This document shows, in pieces, positions 34,643-42,975 of a stretch of 64,000 nt of DNA (position 1 is the stretch's first letter; every line of letters begins with the position of its first letter). Where the stretch lies: contig NZ_CP158487.1 in assembly GCF_041006295.1 (NCBI RefSeq), positions 558,001 to 622,000 on the forward strand, in the 5' to 3' direction. This DNA comes from Candidatus Nanosynbacter sp. TM7-074. GTDB lineage: Bacteria > Patescibacteriota > Saccharimonadia > Saccharimonadales > Saccharimonadaceae. The notes beneath the pieces are model-generated. The model was given only the letters and a program-made list of their open reading frames with translations, had not been told where the DNA came from and made no database searches. Position numbers and translations under genes: made by a program.

Positions 34643-35167
34643 CTATTCGACCACCTCAACCACTTTGCCATGCATGCCGTTGTAACAAGCGGCAGCACGC
34701 GGCTCAGTGATAACTGGCAATTGCCGCGGAATGGCACTCATATCGACATCGCCAAGTGTACCAGCCTCGACGCACCCAATCGTAATGTGTGGACGAAATC
34801 CATCGATATCCAGCCCTGGATGAATGTCGTCCAATATTTCAAGCAACTTCCGACGCACTTCAACCATCCAGGAGGTTTTCTGTACACGCACCTCAACCCA
34901 AACACAGTTACCAGCTTCATCCGGCAAGAAGTTAACATCGTCAAGCACCAGTTTGTCTAGGGACGGCAGCGCGGCGGCAGCTAACTTGAGACGTGGTATA
35001 TCCTGCTCAGTTACATTGATCAGCGTTGCGTGCGGAATAAACTCACCGAAATCAAGATTCATTTTTTCCGACAGTTCTCGAAGGTAAGCAGTCTGCTCGT
35101 CATCAAAAATAAGATTAACTGACGCCATATGCTTTTCGGCTGAATATCTGGACTCTACTGCTCGCAT
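34643..35167 (-). CDS. 2H phosphoesterase, LigT/2'-5' RNA ligase-like
   Basis: 174 residues with two HxT motifs, PHATLI and PHITIG, about 80 residues apart, the hallmark of the 2H superfamily (2'-5' RNA ligases and cyclic phosphodiesterases). The ATG overlaps the recA stop (TTAATG), so it is co-transcribed with recA; an ATG 13 codons inside (35128) is an alternative. A role in RNA or nucleotide end repair coupled to recA expression is possible but inferred. Confidence 0.8.
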   Translation of the reverse strand: MRAVESRYSAEKHMASVNLIFDDEQTAYLRELSEKMNLDFGEFIPHATLINVTEQDIPRLKLAAAALPSLDKLVLDDVNFLPDEAGNCVWVEVRVQKTSWMVEVRRKLLEILDDIHPGLDIDGFRPHITIGCVEAGTLGDVDMSAIPRQLPVITEPRAAACYNGMHGKVVEVVE

Positions 35168-36222
35168 TAACTTTCCGCTTCTTTCACTTTATCACGCACT
35201 TTCTGATCGATTTCTGCCAGAACTTCAGGATTTTCTTTTAGGTAAGCTTTAGACTTATCACGCCCCTGACCAATAGTTTCGCCGTTATATTTATAGAAGG
35301 CGCCAGACTTTTCAACAATGCCGTGCGTAGCCGCCAAGTCCAGAATGTCGCCAGTCTTAGAAATACCCTCATTATACATAATGTCAAACTCAGCGATACG
35401 GAATGGAGGCGCAATCTTGTTCTTCACTACTTTAATTTTAGTACGGTTACCGATAATATCATCACCAACTTTAATTTGTCCGATACGGCGAATATCAATT
35501 CGCTGCGAAGCGTAAAACTTCAAAGCGTTGCCACCAGTGGTCGTTTCAGGATTACCAAACATCACACCAATCTTCATGCGGATCTGGTTGATGAAAATCA
35601 CTGTCGCTTTCGATTTGTTAATAATTCCCGTCAATTTACGCAACGCCTGGCTCATTAATCGCGCCTGCAGCCCCATGTGAGAATCGCCCATATCGCCGTC
35701 AATTTCTGCCTGTGGCGTCAAGGCCGCCACCGAGTCAACAACAACCAAGTCAACCGCATTTGATCGAACTAGCGTTTCTGCAATTTCCAATGCCTGCTCA
35801 CCATTGTCTGGCTGTGATACCAGCAGATTTTCCGTATCCACACCCAAACGCTTGGCATAGCTCGGGTCAAGCGCATGCTCAGCGTCAATAAACGCCGCCG
35901 TGCCGCCCTGCTTTTGAATCTCAGCAATAGCATGTAGAGTCAATGTCGTCTTGCCCGAACTTTCCGGACCATAAATCTCAATAATTCGCCCCTTTGGATA
36001 TCCACCACCAAGTGCCAGATCCAAACTCAAAGCGCCTGAAGGAATTACCTCAACATCAACCTTATGAGCCTCGCCAAGCTTCATAATTGATCCGTCGCCA
36101 AACTGTTTAGTGATCTGATCCATCGCCAGACCCAACGCTTTCAATTTCCCGTCATCAACTTTTTTACCTGATGCTTGACTTGGCTTCTCTGAATTTACCG
36201 TTTTACTGTCTGATTTTGCCAT
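35167..36222 (-). CDS. recA: Recombinase RecA
   Basis: 351 residues, full length. Walker [17 protein letters not shown], Walker [13 protein letters not shown], the L2-region [19 protein letters not shown] and a Lys/Glu-rich tail are intact. An N-terminal extension of about 20 residues is Ser/Lys-rich. AAGGAGGG precedes the ATG at six bases. The downstream order is recA, 2H phosphoesterase, recX. Confidence 0.98.
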   Translation of the reverse strand: MAKSDSKTVNSEKPSQASGKKVDDGKLKALGLAMDQITKQFGDGSIMKLGEAHKVDVEVIPSGALSLDLALGGGYPKGRIIEIYGPESSGKTTLTLHAIAEIQKQGGTAAFIDAEHALDPSYAKRLGVDTENLLVSQPDNGEQALEIAETLVRSNAVDLVVVDSVAALTPQAEIDGDMGDSHMGLQARLMSQALRKLTGIINKSKATVIFINQIRMKIGVMFGNPETTTGGNALKFYASQRIDIRRIGQIKVGDDIIGNRTKIKVVKNKIAPPFRIAEFDIMYNEGISKTGDILDLAATHGIVEKSGAFYKYNGETIGQGRDKSKAYLKENPEVLAEIDQKVRDKVKEAES

Positions 36223-36289
36223 AGCATTCCCTCCTTAGTTACTACCTTTATTATACCGATTTGTCACAATATTTGCTATAATTACATTC

Positions 36290-36682
36290 ATGAATAAGCG
36301 AAACGGTTTCACAATTATTGAACTTCTGGTTGTAGCAACTTTTTTGATCATTATTGCAATATTAGGTTTTTCGCAATATACCAAATTGACCAATGAGTCA
36401 AACAACACTAAAAAACGCACCGCCCTAAACGCCATGTATTACAGTTTAGAGGAAGGTTTTTACACTAAAAACGGCTATTACCCGGAGAAATTAGAAGACT
36501 CGACATTGTCGACTATGGAACCTGAGTTACTAAAAGACCCAAATGGTAAGAAAATTGGTGAAAAAGACAGTAGCTATCGCTACGAATCCTCAAACTGCAA
36601 TGGAGGAAAATGCAAGTCCTATAAACTGGTCGCAACCCTTGTCGATGAAGATGACTACATAAAAGAAAGTCGCCACAAATAA
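36290..36682 (+). CDS. Type IV pseudopilin/prepilin outside the pilin operon
   Basis: MNKRNG-FTIIELLVVATFLIIIAILG is a class III prepilin signal with Glu+5. The 130-residue body has two cysteines (NCNGGKCK) close together near the C-terminus. TATAAT (36277-36282) ends seven bases before the ATG. It stands alone between recA and a PH-domain gene and may be a minor or competence pseudopilin; comEC is in the same window. Confidence 0.85.
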   Translation: MNKRNGFTIIELLVVATFLIIIAILGFSQYTKLTNESNNTKKRTALNAMYYSLEEGFYTKNGYYPEKLEDSTLSTMEPELLKDPNGKKIGEKDSSYRYESSNCNGGKCKSYKLVATLVDEDDYIKESRHK

Positions 36683-37513
36683 TTAATCGTCAACAGGACG
36701 ACCGTTCTTGAAGTCCTCAATAGCGTTGTTGATAATTGCAATCTGCTCACGCGGATTTGCTACGAAATGAAACCTATAAGTCGTTTCTTCACCCTCGGTG
36801 CTAAGACGAATAGTGCCGTAATTAAATATCGTCTGAATAATCCCCGACTGTCGGAAACTAGCGTCCTCAATACTACCCAGGCTCACCGTCTGCTCACGTC
36901 GAGAAAACAGGCTTTCTTGGATTTCCTGAATGACACTTTCATTAGTCATGAAGAATTGATTCTGTAGATATATCCATAGAGCCACCGCGCCACCAAGCAC
37001 TACAAGACCAATAAGCAGCATCGCTACACCAAAAATGTCAGTAACAGAAGGCATGATTGGCAGAATTGAATCGCGAGTGATTGACGGATAAAACATCACG
37101 AATGTCATAATTATCACTACCAAAAAAATTGAAACTATCGCTGGAATCAACATGCCAATTGGATGACGCTTAATATCCAAAATCACATACTCACCTTCAC
37201 TCAAATTTAAGTTTGGGTATTGCTGGACTGACTTTTCATGCTTCCTTTTTAGCTCATCGCTAATAGTAAAAGGTTTTGGGTCAATCTCGCGCGCTACATG
37301 TACAACTTGCGGTTCATTGGCGTATTGACTGCGCAATCGTGGATCAAAATTCTCCCCATCAATAATTTCTGGACGCATCGTTACATGAGAGTTTGTTTGC
37401 GCCACCACCGGAGCTGGCCTGCCAGTCTGAGGCGGGTGATGATAAAGCGGACGGCCGTCAGCATCATAAGCTACTGGCTGAGTCAAATCTTCCGATGGCG
37501 TTTGCGGATTCAT
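36683..37513 (-). CDS. Bacterial PH-domain membrane protein (YdbS/YdbT type)
   Basis: 276 residues: a proline- and polar-rich cytoplasmic N-terminal region (1-115), two membrane helices (about 123-143 and 160-185), then a bPH2 domain (ESLFSRREQTVSLGSIEDAS). TATAAT (37520-37525, minus strand) ends six bases before the ATG. It follows immediately after the convergent pseudopilin. Function in the envelope is not known. Confidence 0.8.
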   Translation of the reverse strand: MNPQTPSEDLTQPVAYDADGRPLYHHPPQTGRPAPVVAQTNSHVTMRPEIIDGENFDPRLRSQYANEPQVVHVAREIDPKPFTISDELKRKHEKSVQQYPNLNLSEGEYVILDIKRHPIGMLIPAIVSIFLVVIIMTFVMFYPSITRDSILPIMPSVTDIFGVAMLLIGLVVLGGAVALWIYLQNQFFMTNESVIQEIQESLFSRREQTVSLGSIEDASFRQSGIIQTIFNYGTIRLSTEGEETTYRFHFVANPREQIAIINNAIEDFKNGRPVDD

Positions 37514-37571
37514 GACAATATTATACCATATCCTCTTCGGTATATTCGACTTAACCCATTTAATAATTTAC

Positions 37572-38570
37572 CTATTTTTTCAGATGTCGCTTTGCTTTAA
37601 CGGTAACTCGCCGACCACGTGGCGTACGCTCAATAAAGCCAATTTGCAGCAAATACGGCTCGTAAAAATCCTCAATCGTCGTCGCTTCATCGCCAGTCAG
37701 GGCGGCAATGGTCGTTAGCCCCACGGGATTATCACCATAATTTTCCAGAATTGATTGCAGTAAATTGCGATCAGCTGGATCCAAGCCCAGCTCGTCCACT
37801 TCTAGCATTTCCAAAGCACTCGTTGTTGTTTTTACATCAATTATGCCATCACCGTTGACGTCGGCATAGTCGCGCACACGTTTGAGTAGGCGGTTAGCGA
37901 TGCGCGGCGTCAAGCGAGCCCGCGTTGATAACAGGTTCGCTGCTTCATTCCGAATAGACGACTCCAAGATGGCCGCACTACGCGTCACAATTTTAGCGAT
38001 ATCCTCTGGCTCATAAAACTCCAAGCGGTAAATATGCCCAAATCGATCGCGCAGCGGCGCCGCCAAACTACCCGTCCGCGTCGTCGCACCGATGACCGTA
38101 AACCTCGGTAAATCCAGCCGAATCGACCGGGCTGCCGGGCCTTTGCCGATGACGATGTCTAGCTTGAAATCTTCCATCGCCGAATATAAAATCTCTTCCA
38201 CCGCCCGACCGAGCCGATGAATTTCATCAATGAACAAAATGTCGCCGTCCGCCAAATTCGTCAAAATTGACGCCAAATCACCAGCTTTTTCAATGGCTGG
38301 GCCACTGGTGATGCGCAAATTCGTCCCCATCTCATTGGCGATCACTGTCGCCATGGTCGTCTTGCCCAGTCCTGGTGGACCGTATAGCAGCACATGATCT
38401 AGTGGCTCGCCACGCTTCTTAGCCGCGTCAATAGCCAAGCGTAAATTCCGCTTCAACCGCTCCTGACCAACATATTCATTAAAACTCTGCGGCCGCAAAC
38501 TAACTTCAATCCGCTGCTCATCGGTATCATCACTGTGTGAGCTGGTATCGACTATTCTCTCAATTGCCAT
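37572..38570 (-). CDS. ruvB: Holliday junction branch-migration helicase RuvB
   Basis: 332 residues with Walker [10 protein letters not shown], Walker [11 protein letters not shown], sensor GATTRTGSL and a C-terminal winged helix with TPRGR. It drives branch migration with RuvA. TATAAT (38577-38582, minus strand) ends six bases before the ATG. It is separated from ruvA-ruvC by an oppositely oriented gene. Confidence 0.97.
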   Translation of the reverse strand: MAIERIVDTSSHSDDTDEQRIEVSLRPQSFNEYVGQERLKRNLRLAIDAAKKRGEPLDHVLLYGPPGLGKTTMATVIANEMGTNLRITSGPAIEKAGDLASILTNLADGDILFIDEIHRLGRAVEEILYSAMEDFKLDIVIGKGPAARSIRLDLPRFTVIGATTRTGSLAAPLRDRFGHIYRLEFYEPEDIAKIVTRSAAILESSIRNEAANLLSTRARLTPRIANRLLKRVRDYADVNGDGIIDVKTTTSALEMLEVDELGLDPADRNLLQSILENYGDNPVGLTTIAALTGDEATTIEDFYEPYLLQIGFIERTPRGRRVTVKAKRHLKK

Positions 38571-38592
38571 ACACTAATTATACCATTTGTAG

Positions 38593-38625
38593 TACAATAG
38601 GAGTGTCTACAGTTACAATAGGAGT
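38593..38625 (+). repeat. Direct repeat of a -10/Shine-Dalgarno block
   Basis: The 12-mer TACAATAGGAGT occurs at 38593-38604 and again at 38614-38625, starting 21 bases apart. The second copy supplies the Shine-Dalgarno for the gene at 38631; the first may act as -10 box. Confidence 0.6.
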
Positions 38626-38630
38626 TTTCA

Positions 38631-39197
38631 ATGCCAAATTCGACGTCAGAAGTCAAAAAAGACATAGGAGAGATATACGACCAAGTTCCAAAGGGAATTA
38701 GGCTAATGTCAGAAGCAGTGCCGCATCTTTTGAAGGCGTTAAAGTTAGAACCTTCCGACGAATCTGAGGGAATTGAGTCGCAAAGAATCGCAATTGATGT
38801 ACGAAAAATTAGCGACACTCTAACAGAGCAAGGATATGGCAATTTTGAACAGACGAAAGAATACGATCCTAAATCAATAGAAATTGCAAGATATATTATT
38901 GACTTAACGACAAGATATCCATTCTTAGGGTGCAGCAAAAAAGCATCAGAAGAGGGAATTTCCAACGAAGAGTTAGCTAGAGAGCTTATAGGTAACGCAG
39001 ATGTCTGTCTATACTCTAATCTCCCTGGTCTATGTGGAATTACTTATCTGCAGGGCCAGCAATTACGCGGTAGCGTTCAAAGTTTCCACGACAGTAGCAG
39101 GCTAACGCTTGACGATGTAGAAGATCTCATAAAAGAAGCAAGGCAAAGACTAGCAGCAGAAAACGAACCGGGGCAAGCTAATAATTTCGATTCCTAA
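38631..39197 (+). CDS. Hypothetical protein between ruvB and ruvA, 188 aa
   Basis: No family is recognised. The protein is acidic and soluble, rich in Glu, Asp and Ser, with predicted helices and three cysteines (CSKK, CLYSNLPGLC). AGGAG six bases before the ATG and the upstream TACAAT support expression. It lies on the opposite strand between ruvB and ruvA, splitting the usual ruvCAB order, and so may be a later insertion. Confidence 0.65.
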   Translation: MPNSTSEVKKDIGEIYDQVPKGIRLMSEAVPHLLKALKLEPSDESEGIESQRIAIDVRKISDTLTEQGYGNFEQTKEYDPKSIEIARYIIDLTTRYPFLGCSKKASEEGISNEELARELIGNADVCLYSNLPGLCGITYLQGQQLRGSVQSFHDSSRLTLDDVEDLIKEARQRLAAENEPGQANNFDS

Positions 39198-39203
39198 ATA
39201 ACT

Positions 39204-39779
39204 TTATTTCTTCAACGCCTCAGTCACCCGCTGTGCTGTCGGCAGATTGACATCAACATTTTCCAGCGCCTTAGTAGCATCAGCTAAGGTATAGCCTAAC
39301 GCCATTAACGCTTCCAGTGCCTCGTCAGAGGTGTTTAATTCAGTTTGGACTGGCGTATCCGCTCGACCATACTGCGTCGGCAAGCCAACTTTATCACTCA
39401 AATCAACCACCACCCGCTCAGCAGTTTTTTTGCCGACACCAGCAGCTTGTTGTACAAACGCACTGTCGGCGTTAGCGATGGCGTTGCGTACGTGCTCCGC
39501 GTCGCTCAGACTGAGGATAGCCAATGCTGCCTTTGGGCCGACTCCCTGAACGGTGATGAGCATTTCAAATAGTTTCTTTGCTGCCAGACTTGAAAAACCG
39601 AATAGCTCTTCTGCCTGCTCGCGCACGTGATGATAGGTATAAAACTTCACATCCTGATCCAACATCACCGCATCAAAATCACCAGCCGCCACGCTAACTT
39701 CATAGCCAACGCCGTGAACGTCAATCACCAACGACCCGTTAAACTTCTCGGCAACTTTTCCAAAAACATGTGCAATCAT
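39204..39779 (-). CDS. ruvA: Holliday junction DNA-binding protein RuvA
   Basis: 191 residues: an OB domain (LVIDVHGVGYEVSV), two helix-hairpin-helix motifs (ITVQGVGPKAALAIL, AAGVGKKTAERV) and a C-terminal RuvB-binding domain. TATAAT on the minus strand (39786-39791) ends six bases before the ATG and overlaps the ruvC stop codon, whose TAA is the middle of the box. Confidence 0.97.
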   Translation of the reverse strand: MIAHVFGKVAEKFNGSLVIDVHGVGYEVSVAAGDFDAVMLDQDVKFYTYHHVREQAEELFGFSSLAAKKLFEMLITVQGVGPKAALAILSLSDAEHVRNAIANADSAFVQQAAGVGKKTAERVVVDLSDKVGLPTQYGRADTPVQTELNTSDEALEALMALGYTLADATKALENVDVNLPTAQRVTEALKK

Positions 39780-39786
39780 AATTCAA

Positions 39787-40260
39787 TTATACCCGATTCA
39801 TCGCTGCGTGGGTAATTGCCGCCGCCAGCGCATCAGCACAGTCGTCCGGTTTTGGCACATCCTTTAGTCCCAAGTTTAAGCGCACCATTTCCTGAACTTG
39901 TTTTTTATCAGCCTTACCATAGCCCGTCAACGTTTGTTTGATTTGCAGCGGCGTATATTCGGCGATCGGCAACCCCGCTTTTCGGCCCGTCAACATCGCT
40001 ACACCACGCGCTTCTGCAACAGAAATCGCCGTCGTCACATTACGGGCAAAAAACAATTTTTCAATCGACATGACGTCAGGTTTAGCCTCAGTAATAATTT
40101 CCGTCAAGCTGTCAAAAATTTCCTCCAGCCGCTCATCAATCGGCGTATGAGCTGGCGTTCTGACGACCCCCGCCGTAACCAACTTAAACTTACCGCCCGA
40201 AAAATCAATCACGCCAAAGCCCAAAATCCCTGTTCCTGGATCAATACCAATAATTCTCAT
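39787..40260 (-). CDS. ruvC: Holliday junction resolvase RuvC
   Basis: 157 residues from MRIIGIDPGTGILGFGVI; the first catalytic Asp is in IDPGTG, with Glu in SIEKLFFARN and Asp residues in KPDDCADALAAA. An upstream in-frame start exists 12 codons earlier, but TATAAT (40267-40272, minus strand) ends six bases before this ATG. It is followed directly by ruvA. Confidence 0.97.
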   Translation of the reverse strand: MRIIGIDPGTGILGFGVIDFSGGKFKLVTAGVVRTPAHTPIDERLEEIFDSLTEIITEAKPDVMSIEKLFFARNVTTAISVAEARGVAMLTGRKAGLPIAEYTPLQIKQTLTGYGKADKKQVQEMVRLNLGLKDVPKPDDCADALAAAITHAAMNRV

Positions 40261-40300
40261 GGTTACATTATAGCAATGATTTGACCACTCAGTCACTAAC

Positions 40301-42121
40301 TCATTGCCGTAATCGTCGTATCAATTGCGACAGCTCCCAGCGCCACTGCCACGCACCGTAACCTACCGCCAATAAACTAACGCCACCAAATACCCACCAG
40401 CCCCAGGTTGCCCCAGCGACCTGCTTGACACCTTCTGGTGCAAAATCAGCAGCTGGCGGCGTTATGGTTTTTATTTTTCGACAACGATTGGTCGCTGGAT
40501 TACGCTCATAGCCTTCAGCGCACTCCTTCAGTACGTCACTATCTGCCGCAATTTTCTTACAGCGTCCAGTTTCTGGATTGCGAAAATAGCCATCTTGGCA
40601 AGGCTTCAAGGTTTTGGCGGCCAGGGCCACAATTGACCGACAACGCCCAGTCTGCTCGCTGCGATAATAACCTTCTTTGCACGGGGCTGGTGTTTTAGCA
40701 ACCTTAATCTTCCGACACCGCTTTGTTTCTGGATGACGATAATAACCAGCTTGACATGGAGCCAAATCTTCACGCGGCGGACTCTGTGATCGTGGCGACT
40801 GAGCAGTCTCAATGGCACGCACATTTGCCCATTTTCCAGGTGTTGGTATCGCCCAACCCCAGCCATCATGGAACAATGCCCACGAAGAGCCGCGACGAGC
40901 CTCTCGGTCCGCCCCCTTCACCGCCACCGTTTGATATCTCACTAATCCCTGAATATCCTCAAGCCAAACCGACCGATCGTCCGCCACCAGACTCAAAGCC
41001 TTGCCGTCATCACGCTTTTTCACGACCAGCACTTCTTGAGGCTGCAAGATCACCTCTTCATTAAGCTCTGGATTGCGACCCCAATGAAACGTGTTGGCGA
41101 CACTGGCTGTATCGCCATATAACCCAAACCGCAGTCGATATTTGCCCAAATCAATCGGCTCAGTCCCCTGATTCATAACCTCGATAAAATCAGCACAGTC
41201 GTTCAACTGCTCCTCGTCAATAAGACATTGCCGCGGATTCGTCAGCACCTCCGTAATCACCAGGCCAGCGGTATCGGCCGGAGGAAGATAATGTCCGTCA
41301 TCATAAAATTGTACAGCAGCAGCTGGTTTCAACTGAAAATCTTTTTCAAAACTACCCGTTTGTTTTACTTTTTTTGAACGCTGCTTATGGACGGCGATAG
41401 TGGCAGCTTGATTTTCTGGAATATTATTAACCGTCTGGATAACAATTCCGTCATAAATCAATTCAACTTTAACGATATCACGCTGAAAATCCCGGGGTAG
41501 CTGCGGTAATCGACGGAAGCCATTATTTTCAGCAGCGTAACTTACGTAGCGACCTGGCAGAATATAACCATCGGTGTCGGCGTACTGGATTTGCTGAGTA
41601 TCGCCGCTGTTGTCGGTTAAACGAATCGCCAATTTGCCAAGAAATAAAGCACGATCCGACTGATTATATAGCTCAATCAATTCAAGTCGCACACCTCCCA
41701 AAAAAGCCGTGATGGCTATATCTGGAGTTGTTGAAACTGGAGTAATGGGCGAAGCAACCGGAGGTGATACAGCCGTCGACTGTTCTGACTTTGTCGTCGA
41801 TGATTGGGTATCAGGAGACGTGGCAGGCTGAGATTCCGCCTGAGGCTTGGCTGTCTCAATTTTAGGAGTAGAAGCAATGCCCGTCTGCTGATCGCCAACA
41901 AAGGGTTTCGTAGGCTTATTATCGCCCGCAGATGGCTCACTTGACAGTGTAGTCGACCCACTAGAAGCCGCAGGTAAAGAAGACTTTACAGGAGAGCTGG
42001 CAGATGAAGAGTCATCCAAAGAGGTATTAGCATCAAGAGACGAATTGGCACTCACCGTAGACACAGGCAATACTAAAGACACAACCAGAGTCATAAGTAG
42101 TCCAGTACGCAAATATTTCAT
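40301..42121 (-). CDS. Surface protein with lamin-tail domains and four Cys-rich repeats
   Basis: 606 residues. A signal peptide (MKYLRTGLLMTLVVSLVLPV) is followed by a Ser/Thr/Pro-rich region to about residue 130, two lamin-tail-like (LTD) domains (about 130-250 and 285-405), a linker, four tandem repeats of the form C-x2-GY-x2-x-P-x-T-x-RC-R/K-x-I, and a C-terminal membrane helix with an Arg-rich end. LTDs in bacteria occur on exported proteins. The repeats, each with two cysteines about 13 apart, suggest small disulfide modules. AGGAG precedes the ATG. The Ser/Thr-rich stretch could be a substrate for the GT39-like enzyme at 16723; that is inference. Confidence 0.8.
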   Translation of the reverse strand: MKYLRTGLLMTLVVSLVLPVSTVSANSSLDANTSLDDSSSASSPVKSSLPAASSGSTTLSSEPSAGDNKPTKPFVGDQQTGIASTPKIETAKPQAESQPATSPDTQSSTTKSEQSTAVSPPVASPITPVSTTPDIAITAFLGGVRLELIELYNQSDRALFLGKLAIRLTDNSGDTQQIQYADTDGYILPGRYVSYAAENNGFRRLPQLPRDFQRDIVKVELIYDGIVIQTVNNIPENQAATIAVHKQRSKKVKQTGSFEKDFQLKPAAAVQFYDDGHYLPPADTAGLVITEVLTNPRQCLIDEEQLNDCADFIEVMNQGTEPIDLGKYRLRFGLYGDTASVANTFHWGRNPELNEEVILQPQEVLVVKKRDDGKALSLVADDRSVWLEDIQGLVRYQTVAVKGADREARRGSSWALFHDGWGWAIPTPGKWANVRAIETAQSPRSQSPPREDLAPCQAGYYRHPETKRCRKIKVAKTPAPCKEGYYRSEQTGRCRSIVALAAKTLKPCQDGYFRNPETGRCKKIAADSDVLKECAEGYERNPATNRCRKIKTITPPAADFAPEGVKQVAGATWGWWVFGGVSLLAVGYGAWQWRWELSQLIRRLRQ

Positions 42122-42207
42122 GTCGTCTCCTTGCTTATGGTTTTCAATTATAGCGTAACATATAAAACCACTTTATGAAAAGACGGAGATCCAACCCTCT
42201 CGGCAAA

Positions 42208-42927
42208 CTACACATCGGCAGTAATATCGGCATTGGTGTAGACGTTGACTACATCGTCTAAATCGTCCAGAGCATCCAGCACTTTCAACAACTTCTGTGC
42301 GGTTTCGGCATCGGCCACCTCGATAACTGAATTTGGCACATATTGCAGTTCGGCATCTTTAATCACTAGCCCTTGCTCCGCCAAAGCAGTTCGGACCGCC
42401 GCCAAATCTTTCTGGTCAGTATAGACTATCATTTCACCATCTTCCTCGGCTGCATCTTCCGCCCCAGCATCAAGAATCTGTAACAACAATTCCTCGCCTG
42501 AACCTTTGACTGTAATTACGCCTTTACGTGTGAATTGAAAAGCCACACTGCCCGCGTCAGCGATACGTCCGCCGTTTTTGACCAGCGCGGTTTTCACTTC
42601 TGGCAATGTGCGATTACGATTGTCGGTCGCCGTTTCGATGATGATGCCGACGCTACCCGGGCCGTAGCCTTCATAGGTAATTTCTTCCAGCGCCGCTGCG
42701 CTTTTGTCAGCCACGCGATCGATTGCTCGCTGAATGTTAGCGCTCGGCATGTTGGCCGCCTTGGCCTTTTCGATCGCCATTGCCAAACTTGAGTTTAAGG
42801 ATGGGTCTGTGCCGCCACGTGCCGCGATTGCAATTTGATTACCCAACTTAGTGAAAATCGCACCGCGCTTCGCATCAACAATCGCTTTCTGGCGGTGCGT
42901 CGTTGCCCATTTACTATGTCCTGACAT
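42208..42927 (-). CDS. yebC: YebC/PmpR family protein
   Basis: 239 residues, opening MSGHSKWATTHRQKAIVDAK and with EGYGPGSVGIIIE, diagnostic of YebC/TACO1. Members act as DNA-binding regulators or help ribosomes translate proline stretches. GGAG precedes the ATG. Confidence 0.95.
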   Translation of the reverse strand: MSGHSKWATTHRQKAIVDAKRGAIFTKLGNQIAIAARGGTDPSLNSSLAMAIEKAKAANMPSANIQRAIDRVADKSAAALEEITYEGYGPGSVGIIIETATDNRNRTLPEVKTALVKNGGRIADAGSVAFQFTRKGVITVKGSGEELLLQILDAGAEDAAEEDGEMIVYTDQKDLAAVRTALAEQGLVIKDAELQYVPNSVIEVADAETAQKLLKVLDALDDLDDVVNVYTNADITADV

Positions 42928-42975
42928 ACTATCTCCTACCGTTTATTTGCTATTTCAATCTGTTACTATTATACA

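Noticed and set aside
40723-41064. Rightward proline-rich frame inside the lamin-tail protein gene
   Set aside because: Antisense of a gene with signal peptide, repeats and anchor; proline richness mirrors the other strand.
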